Assembly: GCA_016882585.1 (NCBI GenBank)
Contig: VGPP01000055.1
Coordinates: forward strand, 1-10,188
Origin: Cyanobacteria bacterium M_surface_7_m2_037
GTDB taxonomy: Bacteria > Cyanobacteriota > Cyanobacteriia > PCC-6307 > Cyanobiaceae
Length of the DNA: 10,188 bases
Direction of reading: 5' to 3'
Within the stretch, counting starts at the first letter, position 1. The number at the start of each line of letters is the position of its first letter. The notes under the pieces are model-generated. The model searched no databases. It was not told the DNA's origin and was given only the letters and a program-made list of their open reading frames with translations. Shown here piece after piece: positions 1 to 7,049 of the stretch. A program made the position numbers and the translations under genes.

Positions 1-93
1 GATCACCTCCCCGAGGCTGCCTTCTACCTGGTGGGCAACATCGATGAAGTGAAGGCCAAGGCCGCCAAGATCCAGGCTGACGCCAAAGGCTGA
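1..93 (+). CDS. atpD: ATP synthase F1 subunit beta, C-terminal end (partial)
   Basis: The window opens in frame inside this gene; only the last 30 codons and the TGA stop at 91-93 are present. The tail reads DHLPEAAFYLVGNIDEVKAK and continues to a Lys/Ala-rich end. The 'AFYLVGNIDE' stretch is the typical C-terminus of F1 beta, the catalytic subunit of the membrane-bound ATP synthase, which makes ATP from ADP and phosphate. The epsilon gene follows 16 bases after the stop, matching the beta-epsilon operon of cyanobacteria and chloroplasts (there often called atpB-atpE). The catalytic P-loop lies outside the window, so identity rests on the tail and the neighbour. Confidence 0.93.
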   Translation, partial: DHLPEAAFYLVGNIDEVKAKAAKIQADAKG

Positions 94-109
94 TCCGGAG
101 TCTTAACTG

Positions 110-514
110 ATGTCTCTCACCCTCCGCGTTCTGGCACCCGACCAGAGCGTCTTCGACGGCAACGCCGACGAAGTGATCCTGCCCAGCACCACGGGTCAGC
201 TCGGCATTCTCCCCGGCCACGTCTCCCTGCTCACCGCCCTCGATTTCGGTGTGCTGCGGGTGCGTGAAGGCAATGGCTGGAAGGCCATTGCCCTCCAGGG
301 TGGTTTTGCCGAAGTGGATGCCGACGAAGTGACGGTGTTGGTGAATGCTGCCGAGCTCGGCAGCAGCATCAACGCCGAAGCCGCCAGCAAAGAGCTGGAT
401 GCCGCCACCGCCGCTGTGGCCAAATTCGAAGGTCAGCCCACCAGCACCGACAAGATCAAGGCCCAGCAAGAGCTGGCCCGTGCCCGCGCTCGCGTGCAAG
501 CCAGCAAGGCCTGA
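110..514 (+). CDS. atpC: ATP synthase F1 subunit epsilon
   Basis: This 134-residue protein is the epsilon subunit of F1, part of the central rotor stalk and a regulator of ATP hydrolysis. Residues 1-85 form the family's N-terminal beta sandwich, with the typical motifs 'VLAPDQSVFDG', 'LPSTTGQLGILPGHVSLLT' and 'GGFAEV'. Residues about 88-134 are the Ala/Glu/Lys-rich helical hairpin of the C-terminal inhibitory domain. The length is normal for cyanobacteria. The ATG at 110 is preceded by a good Shine-Dalgarno GGAG at 97-100, and the gene sits 16 bases behind the beta gene, so the two are co-transcribed. A strong hairpin with a T-run follows 24 bases after the stop. Confidence 0.97.
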   Translation: MSLTLRVLAPDQSVFDGNADEVILPSTTGQLGILPGHVSLLTALDFGVLRVREGNGWKAIALQGGFAEVDADEVTVLVNAAELGSSINAEAASKELDAATAAVAKFEGQPTSTDKIKAQQELARARARVQASKA

Positions 515-538
515 TCAACCCCACGCTTCATGATCGAC

Positions 539-563
539 AGCGCCCCCTCCGGGGCGCTTTTTT
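539..563 (+). terminator. Rho-independent terminator of the ATP synthase beta-epsilon operon
   Basis: A perfect 8-bp GC-rich stem, AGCGCCCC (539-546) and GGGGCGCT (551-558), encloses a CTCC loop and runs directly into six T's (558-563). It lies 24 bases after the atpC stop. Its position also argues against the earliest ATG (530) of the next reading frame, because that start would place the terminator inside coding sequence. Confidence 0.93.
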
Positions 564-586
564 GTTGTTGCCTGCAGATTGCGCGC

Positions 587-1705
587 ATGGGTGTTGGCCA
601 CGACCTGGGCATGCAGCTGAACCGGTGGCTGGCCGCGGATCCCGCCGGCCTGCGGCAATCGCGGGCGCTCAGCAACCGGCTGATGGATGCCCTGGGGGCG
701 AACGATGGCCTGCGGGGTCCCATCCGCGATCTCGCCAGCCAACCGCTGCTGCTGCAGGTGCTCCACAGCCGAGGCGCCGAGCAGCAATCGGCCCTGGCCA
801 GCCTCAGCGCCCAACTGCGGGCCACTTACGCACCAGCGGTGCTGCAGGAACTGCTCGATCTGCTGCAAAGCGCCACCGGCCAACTGCCGCCGCTTGATCG
901 CGGCGCCGCCGATCCCCCTGCCGCGGCTCCACCAACGCCCGTAGAACCCAGTCCGGCCACGACGACTGGCGCTCCCCAACAGCCCATCAACCTGCGGCTT
1001 CAGCTTGAACGCTTTGGCCCTGGATTGGCCCTCGCCGCCGCTGGCGCGCTGGTGTTGGCCTGGGTTGGAGCCGAACTGGATCGCGCGCTCTTCGAGGGAT
1101 GGCGCTGGAGCGGCGGGGTTGTGCTGGTGCTCGTGCTCGCCCTGCTGCAGGCCCTCAGCCTTGGACCGCTCAAACAATTGAAGCGGCACTGGCCGCTCGC
1201 CAGCAGCGAGGCCGAGCAGCCGCGGCAAGCCTGGCAATGGCTGAGCCAGGCCTGGATTCACGCCAATGGCCTCGAAGCGATCCTCAACCTGATCCTGCTG
1301 CTGATCCTGCTGGGGGCTTCGCCATTGCAGCTGGGGGCGGTGGTGCTCCGCTACAGCCTCACGGCCCTGGCCTGTCTGGGGCTGGCCGCCCTCTGTGCCG
1401 CGCGCTGGCAGATCACACGCCGCTGGAGTGGGGCTTCCGGGGCCATCAGTGCCTTGATAGCCCTGGCGGCTGGCCTGAGCCTGCTGCACTGGCGCGTTTT
1501 CCGCTTCAGCAGCGCCGGGCTGGAGATCCCCGCCTGGGTGCTGCTGCTGGTGTATGGAGCGCTGCAGCTGGGTTGGCAGCTGCCGCGCCAGAACCCGGAT
1601 GAGCGCAGCACGGCTCTGCAGCGGGTGCTGAGCAGCAGCTGGGGCTGGGGTTTGTTGCTGGGGCTCAGCTGGGCCGTGATCACCAGGATCCGGGAACTGC
1701 TGTAA
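587..1705 (+). CDS. Rhomboid-like multi-pass membrane protein, catalytic His apparently replaced
   Basis: A 372-residue protein from the ATG at 587; the ATG at 611 is also possible, and neither has a clear ribosome site. The frame opens at 530, but that would span the atpC terminator. Residues 1-100 are a soluble helical region and 105-135 a Pro/Ala/Thr-rich linker. About six hydrophobic segments follow (roughly 143-165, 175-195, 228-250, 254-273, 284-300, 314-332) plus a last one at 350-366. 'WIHANGLEAILN' (223-234) followed by an Leu-rich helix resembles rhomboid TM2. 'SGASGAISALIA' (281-292) matches the GxSG motif with nucleophile Ser284. In TM6, 'SSSWGWGLLLGL' (349-360) aligns with the rhomboid xxAHxxGLxxGL pattern but has Trp352 in place of the catalytic His; the TM2 oxyanion His position is Glu230. 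Probably an inactive rhomboid homologue, assigned from motifs only. The 3' end overlaps the convergent PBP gene by 26 bases. Confidence 0.6.
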   Translation: MGVGHDLGMQLNRWLAADPAGLRQSRALSNRLMDALGANDGLRGPIRDLASQPLLLQVLHSRGAEQQSALASLSAQLRATYAPAVLQELLDLLQSATGQLPPLDRGAADPPAAAPPTPVEPSPATTTGAPQQPINLRLQLERFGPGLALAAAGALVLAWVGAELDRALFEGWRWSGGVVLVLVLALLQALSLGPLKQLKRHWPLASSEAEQPRQAWQWLSQAWIHANGLEAILNLILLLILLGASPLQLGAVVLRYSLTALACLGLAALCAARWQITRRWSGASGAISALIALAAGLSLLHWRVFRFSSAGLEIPAWVLLLVYGALQLGWQLPRQNPDERSTALQRVLSSSWGWGLLLGLSWAVITRIRELL

Positions 1706-4001
1706 CCGCCTGCTGCATGTAGCGCCCCCACAGCTCCGCCACCAACGCTCCACTGGCGGCCTGGGCCGGGGTGTTGTCGTCGTTGCCCATCCAGATGGCG
1801 GTGAGCAGCTGGCTGGCCGGCGAATACCCCACAAACAGCACATCCACGCCGTTGTTCGTGGTGCCGGTTTTACCGCGCGCATCGGGCACCAACCCCGCCG
1901 CCCGGCCCGTGCCGCCCTGCACCACCCCTGCCAGCAGCTGATCCATCGTGGCGGCAAGCTCCGGCGAGAGCAGCTGGCGGCTCTGCTCGCCGATCGGCAC
2001 GGTGACGCCCCGCTCCGGACATTGCTCCAGGCTCTTGATCGAGCCGCAAATGCCGAGGTCGTAGATGCGGCTCACGCCATGCATCGGCACGGAGCGCCCA
2101 CCGTTGGCCACCACGGCATAGGCGCGAGCCAACTCATAGAGATAGGTTTCGCGGCCGCCCAGCATCGTGTTGTAGTCGGCGTCGAGCGGGGTGGAGATGC
2201 CGAGGCGGCGGGCGAGCTTCAGCACATTGCCCAGCCCGGCACGCTCCGCCAGGCGCAGGGCCACCACGTTTTCGGAGCGGGCAAACCCCTCGGCCACGCT
2301 GGTGCTACCGCCACCGCTGCGGCAACCCGCCACATAGGCCAGCGGCGCACACGACACCGCATCAGCCGGGTTCACTCCGGCGGCGAGGGCTGCCAGGAAA
2401 GGGAACAGCTTGAAGGTGGAACCGGGCTGACGCAGCGCCTGCACCCGATCAAAGCTGGAACGGCCGTAGTCGCCGCCGCCCACGTAGGCCAAGATGTCGC
2501 CGGTGCTGGTGTTCACCGTGATCAGCGCACCCTGGCTGAGCCCTGCCGCCGCGGCCGGCCCCTCGAGAAAACGCTTGAGCTGATCCTGCGCCAGCTGTTG
2601 CAGCTTGGGATTGATCGTGCTGATCACGGCGTAATTGCCGGCCGCATCAGCGCTGCTGAGATCAAGGCCGAAGCGGGTGCCTTCCAGCTCACCCAGCACG
2701 TAGTCGCTGAAGAAGGGGTAACTGCTGAAGGTGGATTCGCGGCAGGCCGATGGATCGATGTTGAGCGGGCGGCGCTGGGCATCGATCAAGGCCTGATCGC
2801 TGAGCCAGCCCTGCTCGTGCATCAGCTTGAGCACCAGGTTGCGCCGCTCCAGCCCCGCCCCGGGATCCTCGAGATTGCAGGGGCTGTAGCCATTCGGGCT
2901 GGGCAGCAGGCCCACCAGGAAAGCCGCCTGGCCCACATCCAGCGCACTGGCCGACTTGCGGAAATACAGCTGCGAGGCCTGTTCGAAACCTTCGGTGCCC
3001 AGGCCCAGATAGGCCCGATCGAGATAGAGCTTGAGGATGCGGTTCTTGCTGAAGCCCACCTCCAGCTGCAGCGCCACCCACAGCTCCCGCAGCTTGCGGG
3101 TGAGGCTCACATCCCGGCCCACATCCGGATACACCATGCGCGCCACCTGCTGGGTGAGCCCGCTGCCGCCACCGGTGCCCAGCAGGGCCGAGCGCAGGGT
3201 GCCGAACAGGTCGATGCCGCTGTTCCAACCGAAGCGCGCCTCCTCGGAGGCCATCAACGCCTGGCGCAGATGCAGCGGGTACGACTGCAACGACGGCAAG
3301 GCGGTGGACGATCCCTCGCGGGCATCGATCTGGCGGCCGTCGGCCGAGAAGATCTTCACCGGCCCGGAGATGGAGCGGATCTTCGAGCCGCCGCCAATGC
3401 TGGCGGCCAAGAGCATGCCGCTCACCAGCAGGGTGGAGCCGGCCAGGGCCGCGAGTCCCAGCAGCAGGGCCGCCTGCTCGAGCGGACTGCGGGGATGGTG
3501 GTAGCGCAGCTCCGGCGCTTCTCCCTTGAGCGGTGAACCCAGGCGCACGGCATCGCCATCGCGCAGCTGAATCCAGCGAATGCGGCGATCCCGGTGGAAC
3601 AGCCCGTTGGCGGAGTTGAAATCCTCGAGAGCGAACTCGCGATCGCTCGGGCGCTGCTTCTCGAGGATGGCGTGCACCCGGCTGAGCCCCGGCTCCGCCA
3701 GGGGGAGCTCACAGGCGGGATCGCGGCCCAGGCGATAGCGCTGGTTGTCGAGCACCAGCTCGCTCAGCTGGCGTCCACCCGCCCAGAGCTCCACACGGGC
3801 CTGATGGGCGCGCAGCAACGGCCAAACCGCGGCGATTGCCGCTGGGCGCTCGCGCCACGGCCCCTGAAAGGCGGCGCGCGCCAGCTCGAGCCAGGCACGC
3901 CGCACCGGCACAGGCGCCAGGCGCTCTTTCAACGAAGCCAGATGCGATGCGGTGGCCAGGCGGGTGTTGCAGCCCGGCCATAGGCTACGGCCAGCCTTCA
4001 C
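1680..4001 (-). CDS. Class A penicillin-binding protein with N-terminal FHA domain
   Basis: A 773-residue bifunctional peptidoglycan synthase: a glycosyltransferase (GT51) that polymerises lipid II and a transpeptidase that cross-links the strands outside the inner membrane. Residues 85-160 are an FHA domain with G92-R93, S107xxH110 and N132-G133, the usual phosphothreonine-reading set. A membrane anchor lies at 175-201. GT51 follows at about 235-420: Glu253 in 'SEEARF', 'GGSGLTQQ' (278-285), 'RKLRE' (302-306) and 'NRILKLYLDRAYLG' (320-333). The transpeptidase has S528xxK531 in 'PGSTFK', S576-E-N and K711-T-G. The FHA lies on the cytoplasmic side, so it can read kinase output. The start is GTG at 4001, the first possible in frame; a TTG at about 3932 (residue 24) would also keep all domains. 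It is divergent from the kinase/phosphatase operon and convergent with the rhomboid-like gene. Confidence 0.9.
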   Translation of the reverse strand: MKAGRSLWPGCNTRLATASHLASLKERLAPVPVRRAWLELARAAFQGPWRERPAAIAAVWPLLRAHQARVELWAGGRQLSELVLDNQRYRLGRDPACELPLAEPGLSRVHAILEKQRPSDREFALEDFNSANGLFHRDRRIRWIQLRDGDAVRLGSPLKGEAPELRYHHPRSPLEQAALLLGLAALAGSTLLVSGMLLAASIGGGSKIRSISGPVKIFSADGRQIDAREGSSTALPSLQSYPLHLRQALMASEEARFGWNSGIDLFGTLRSALLGTGGGSGLTQQVARMVYPDVGRDVSLTRKLRELWVALQLEVGFSKNRILKLYLDRAYLGLGTEGFEQASQLYFRKSASALDVGQAAFLVGLLPSPNGYSPCNLEDPGAGLERRNLVLKLMHEQGWLSDQALIDAQRRPLNIDPSACRESTFSSYPFFSDYVLGELEGTRFGLDLSSADAAGNYAVISTINPKLQQLAQDQLKRFLEGPAAAAGLSQGALITVNTSTGDILAYVGGGDYGRSSFDRVQALRQPGSTFKLFPFLAALAAGVNPADAVSCAPLAYVAGCRSGGGSTSVAEGFARSENVVALRLAERAGLGNVLKLARRLGISTPLDADYNTMLGGRETYLYELARAYAVVANGGRSVPMHGVSRIYDLGICGSIKSLEQCPERGVTVPIGEQSRQLLSPELAATMDQLLAGVVQGGTGRAAGLVPDARGKTGTTNNGVDVLFVGYSPASQLLTAIWMGNDDNTPAQAASGALVAELWGRYMQQAVTAVPGSW
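3639..3646. repeat. HIP1 octamer
   Basis: The palindrome GCGATCGC, the Highly Iterated Palindrome 1 of many cyanobacterial genomes, occurs here inside the FHA-PBP gene. It is a genome signature rather than a gene feature. Confidence 0.7.
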
Positions 4002-4009
4002 GCCGATCG

Positions 4010-4285
4010 TTGCAGCGCCAACGGGACCCCTGGGAACCCTTCCGGCTGTGGCTGGCGTTCACGATCGGGCTGTACGCGATCCGCGCCTTCTTCGCCGCCA
4101 CCTGGGTGGGAGCGATCCCGGGCTGGGTGCTGCTGGTGCTGGTGTTGATCGCCCTGGCCCTGGCCAGCAAGGCCCTGCTCTTTCCAGGACGGGTGGTGCC
4201 CTACCGCGAGGGCGACGGCGGCTGGTGGAACGACCTGCGCGATGACTGGCAGCTGTGGTGGCGCCGCCGGCGCGGGGAACCATGA
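4010..4285 (+). CDS. Small membrane protein, unknown function, first gene of the kinase/phosphatase operon
   Basis: About 91 residues if read from the TTG at 4010; an in-frame ATG at 3947 would add 21 residues but overlap the start of the divergent PBP gene by 55 bases. The recognisable protein starts near 'RDPWEPFRLWL'. Two hydrophobic segments (about 12-30 and 37-58) form a likely hairpin or two-pass anchor. The C-terminal tail (60-91) is rich in Trp, Arg and Asp, with WW pairs at 72-73 and 84-85 and an RRRR run at 85-88, and is probably cytoplasmic. The stop overlaps the ATG of the FHA gene (ATGA at 4282-4285), so translation is likely coupled. I do not recognise the family. The reading frame is supported by its hydrophobic pattern and by the overlap. 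Confidence 0.65.
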   Translation: MQRQRDPWEPFRLWLAFTIGLYAIRAFFAATWVGAIPGWVLLVLVLIALALASKALLFPGRVVPYREGDGGWWNDLRDDWQLWWRRRRGEP

Positions 4286-4968
4286 GCACCCCTGCTGCAC
4301 GGCTGGTGCTGGCGGCGGATCGCCGCAAGGTGGCACCGCTGGATCCCGCCGAACCTCTCACCATCGGGCGCGCGTCCAGCAACAGCCTCTGCCTCGCCAA
4401 TCAGGAAGGGGTTTCCGAGCACCATGCGGTGGTGCGCTTCTCCCGCAGCCAGGGCTGGCTGGTGTGCAACTGGCAGAGCAGCGACGGCACCTATCTGGAG
4501 GGCCGCCAGGTGCATCAGTGCAAGCGCCTGGAGCACGGCGATGAAATCCGACTCGGGCGCAGTGGCCCGGTGCTGGTTTTCGAATCCGCCGCAGGCGTAG
4601 AGGCGGCAGCTCCCACAGCACCAGCGGCGGCTCCGCGCAACATCAGCGTGGGCGAGCAGCAGGTGGCCGTCGCAGACATCCGCTCGGCGGCCGTGCAGAG
4701 CCTGCCGCTGCACCCTCACATCTTCAGCTGGTGGCTGCTGCTGTGCCTGGGTGGGCTACTGCTGCTGCCATTTCCGCTGGTGTTCTGGCCGCTGCAGGCG
4801 GGCGCCCTGGCTGGCTGGATCCTGCTGGGTTCGCGCAAGCAGCACGCCTTGGTGCTGGTGCTGCGCGATGGGCGTGCCATACGCCACGGTTTCGCCAATC
4901 GCCGCACGGCCCTGGCCCACCGCAACGGCATCCGCCAGGCCATCGGCCAGGACCCAACCCCCGCATGA
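4282..4968 (+). CDS. Membrane-anchored FHA-domain protein
   Basis: A 228-residue protein. Residues 7-100 form an FHA domain, a phosphothreonine-binding beta sandwich: G29-R30, S45xxH48 and 'SSDGTYLEG' (66-74), where the usual Asn-Gly is Asp68-Gly69. A low-complexity Ala/Pro linker (104-120) leads to a hydrophobic block at 148-183, enough for two membrane passes, so the FHA and the basic C-terminal tail (184-228) would both face the cytoplasm. The start is the ATG at 4282, with a GGGGAA ribosome site at 4274-4279; the gene overlaps the previous one by 4 bases and the kinase gene by 4 bases (4965-4968). It is likely the phospho-reader or membrane scaffold for the kinase encoded next. The FHA call is firm; the partner is inferred. 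Confidence 0.9.
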   Translation: MSTPAARLVLAADRRKVAPLDPAEPLTIGRASSNSLCLANQEGVSEHHAVVRFSRSQGWLVCNWQSSDGTYLEGRQVHQCKRLEHGDEIRLGRSGPVLVFESAAGVEAAAPTAPAAAPRNISVGEQQVAVADIRSAAVQSLPLHPHIFSWWLLLCLGGLLLLPFPLVFWPLQAGALAGWILLGSRKQHALVLVLRDGRAIRHGFANRRTALAHRNGIRQAIGQDPTPA

Positions 4969-6299
4969 ACTGGTTGCTGCCCGAAGGCGCCAGCCTGCCC
5001 TTTGCCGGCTTGGATCAGCCGCTGCTGATTGAGCGGGGGCTGGGGGGAGGCAGCCAGGGCCAGGTGTTCGCCGTGCAGCTCGGCGGAGAGCGCCTGGCTC
5101 TGAAGTGGTATTTCCCGGCCTGCATCGCCCGGGATCCGCAGCTGCGGGAGCGGCTGCAGCAGAGCATCCGGCTCGGCGCCCCCAACCGTGATTTCCTCTG
5201 GCCCCTAGCGCTGCTGGATCCCATCCCCGCCAGCCTGGAGCGCTTCCCCGCAGCCGCAGGCGGCTTCGGCTACCTGATGGGCCTGCGACCGGAGGCCTTC
5301 GTGGGGGCCCATCGCCATGCCGGCGGTGATCTGGCCATCAGCCTTCAGGGCGTGCTCAAGGCCTGCTTCCACCTGGCGGAGGCCTTCCACCAGCTGCACC
5401 TCAAGGGCCTCTGTTACAAGGATGTCTCCCTGGGCAACCTGTTTCTCGAGCCCAGCAGCGGCGGGATCCTCATCTGCGACAACGACAACGTGGATGTGGA
5501 TGGCCAGAGCAGCAGCAGCGTGCTCGGCACGCCTGGCTTCATGGCGCCGGAAGTGCTGCTGGGCCTGGCCAAACCGAGCGCCCGCAGTGATCTCTTCTCC
5601 CTGGCGGTGCTGCTGTTCCGGCTGCTCACGCGGCACGATCCCTTCCGCGGCCAGCGGGAACTGGCGATCCGCTGCCTGGACGAACCAGCCCGGCGCCGGC
5701 TTTACGGCGACGAGGCTCTCTTCATCTTTGATCCCAAGGATCCCGGCAACCGGCCTGATCCGATCGAGCACAGTGCAGCGCTGATCACCTGGCCCATCTA
5801 TCCAGCCAGCCTGCAACGCCTGTTTGAGCAGAGCTTCGGCCCTGGGCTGCACCAGAGCGAACAACGCACGCTCACGGGCCAGTGGAAGCAGGCGATCAGC
5901 CTTTGCCTGGATCAGCGCCAACTGTGCGGCCATTGCGGCCAGGAAACGTTCCCAGCGCCCGAGGCCCCAGGCATCTGCTGGAGTTGCGGCACCCCCCTTT
6001 CAGCGCCGCTGCGCCTGCAGCTGCCCCATGGCCTGGTGAGCGCCGCGGCCGGCAACGAACTGCAGCCCCATCACTTCGATCCCCTAGTGGGCGAAACCAT
6101 CCGAGCACCCCTTGCCCGGCTCGTGGCGCACCCCAGCGACCCCACCTTGCTGGGCCTGCAGAACCTCAGCTCCAGCCGCTGGAGTGGACGCACCACCAGC
6201 GGCCAGAGCATCGAGCTCGATCCGGGCAAAACCTGTAACCTCGCGGCCCTGCAGCAGCTCAACAGCAGCGCCGGAGCGATCCTGGTGCGACGCCCTTAA
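4965..6299 (+). CDS. Serine/threonine protein kinase with C-terminal zinc ribbon (TerY-P triad type)
   Basis: A 444-residue soluble kinase without membrane segment. The N-lobe has the Gly loop 'GLGGGSQGQVF' (25-35) and the ATP-binding Lys47 in 'ALKWY'. The C-lobe has 'YKDVSLGN' (151-158), with Asp153 and Asn158 in the catalytic loop but Tyr-Lys where most kinases have His-Arg. The metal-binding Asp172 stands in 'DND' instead of DFG, and 'GTPGFMAPE' (188-196) is the activation-segment end. Cys321, Cys324, Cys338 and Cys341 form a zinc ribbon. A tail at about 390-444 with 'LGLQNLSSSRW' and 'LDPGKTCNL' looks beta-rich and may be a degenerate FHA-like domain. The start is the ATG at 4965, overlapping the FHA stop by 4 bases; a longer frame from 4731 lies in the FHA gene and is rejected. 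It phosphorylates an unknown target and is likely opposed by the PP2C encoded downstream. Confidence 0.88.
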   Translation: MNWLLPEGASLPFAGLDQPLLIERGLGGGSQGQVFAVQLGGERLALKWYFPACIARDPQLRERLQQSIRLGAPNRDFLWPLALLDPIPASLERFPAAAGGFGYLMGLRPEAFVGAHRHAGGDLAISLQGVLKACFHLAEAFHQLHLKGLCYKDVSLGNLFLEPSSGGILICDNDNVDVDGQSSSSVLGTPGFMAPEVLLGLAKPSARSDLFSLAVLLFRLLTRHDPFRGQRELAIRCLDEPARRRLYGDEALFIFDPKDPGNRPDPIEHSAALITWPIYPASLQRLFEQSFGPGLHQSEQRTLTGQWKQAISLCLDQRQLCGHCGQETFPAPEAPGICWSCGTPLSAPLRLQLPHGLVSAAAGNELQPHHFDPLVGETIRAPLARLVAHPSDPTLLGLQNLSSSRWSGRTTSGQSIELDPGKTCNLAALQQLNSSAGAILVRRP

Positions 6300-6302
6300 G
6301 CC

Positions 6303-7049
6303 ATGCCCTTCCCCAACGTTCGGCTGAGCAACCGGCCGCTGCACTTCATCTACCTCTGCGATTGCAGCGGCTCGATGGCCGCCCAGGGCAAGATGCAGGC
6401 TCTCAACCAAGCGATCCGCCAATCGCTGCCGGGTATGGCCGAGGTGGCCCGTGAGAACCCGGAAGCGCGGGTGCTGGTGCGGGCCGTGCGCTTTGCCGAT
6501 CAGGCGGCCTGGCACCTGGCCGAACCCACGCCCGTGCAGCAGCTGCAGTGGCGCGATCTGGAGGCCGGCGGCATCACGGCGATGGGCGATGCCCTCAATC
6601 TGGTAGCCGATGCACTGCAGTCGCCGCCGATGGAGGAGCGGGCACTACCACCGGTGCTGGTGCTGATCTCCGATGGCCAGCCCACCGATGATTTCGATGC
6701 GGGCCTGGCCAATCTGATGCGGCGGCCCTGGGCCCAGAAGGCGGTGCGCCTGGCGATTGCCATGGGCCATGACGCTGATCTGGAGGTGCTGCAGCAATTC
6801 ATTGGTCCGGAGCCCGCCGGGCGCGGCAAGTCGCCGCGGCGGCCGCTGCAGGCGAGCAACGCCACCACCCTGGCCCAATACATCCAATGGGCCTCCACCG
6901 CCGTGGTGGGTGCCGCCTCGATGCCCGCCAGTCGCGTGGCCCCCGCCGATACCGGCGCAGCAGCCCACAGCCCGGCCAACATCCCCCTGCCGGATCTGCC
7001 CCCCACGCTGCTGGATCCCAGCGACGACGTGGGCCCATTGGTGTGGTGA
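6303..7049 (+). CDS. TerY-like von Willebrand factor A domain protein
   Basis: A 248-residue cytoplasmic protein whose residues 12-200 form a vWA domain. The metal-ion-dependent adhesion site is complete: 'DCSGS' (20-24), Thr92 in 'GGITAMGDAL', and Asp124 in 'ISDGQPTDD'. The layout, with 'YLCDCSGSM' at the very N-terminus and a Gly-Ile-Thr motif, resembles TerY. Residues 205-248 are a Pro/Ala-rich tail without clear fold. Such proteins bind partners through a bound Mg2+ or Mn2+ and are thought to assemble complexes. The ATG at 6303 lies 3 bases after the kinase stop, and the stop overlaps the GTG of the phosphatase gene (GTGA at 7046-7049). Kinase, vWA and PP2C in a row is the main reason for the TerY-P triad call. 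Confidence 0.9.
   Translation: MPFPNVRLSNRPLHFIYLCDCSGSMAAQGKMQALNQAIRQSLPGMAEVARENPEARVLVRAVRFADQAAWHLAEPTPVQQLQWRDLEAGGITAMGDALNLVADALQSPPMEERALPPVLVLISDGQPTDDFDAGLANLMRRPWAQKAVRLAIAMGHDADLEVLQQFIGPEPAGRGKSPRRPLQASNATTLAQYIQWASTAVVGAASMPASRVAPADTGAAAHSPANIPLPDLPPTLLDPSDDVGPLVW

Noticed and set aside
530..586. Upstream ATG (530) as start of the rhomboid-like gene
   Set aside because: It would place the atpC terminator hairpin and T-run inside the coding region, and the encoded Cys-rich stretch simply reflects that terminator.
515..1957. Long minus-strand reading frame (480 codons) antisense to the rhomboid-like gene
   Set aside because: It is Gln/Ala/Pro-rich low-complexity sequence without motifs, typical of antisense frames in GC-rich DNA, and its first part is an out-of-frame copy of the PBP C-terminus.
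2022..3536. Plus-strand reading frame of 504 codons antisense to the PBP
   Set aside because: His/Gln/Ala-rich composition with no recognisable domain; the opposite strand has a full set of PBP catalytic motifs.
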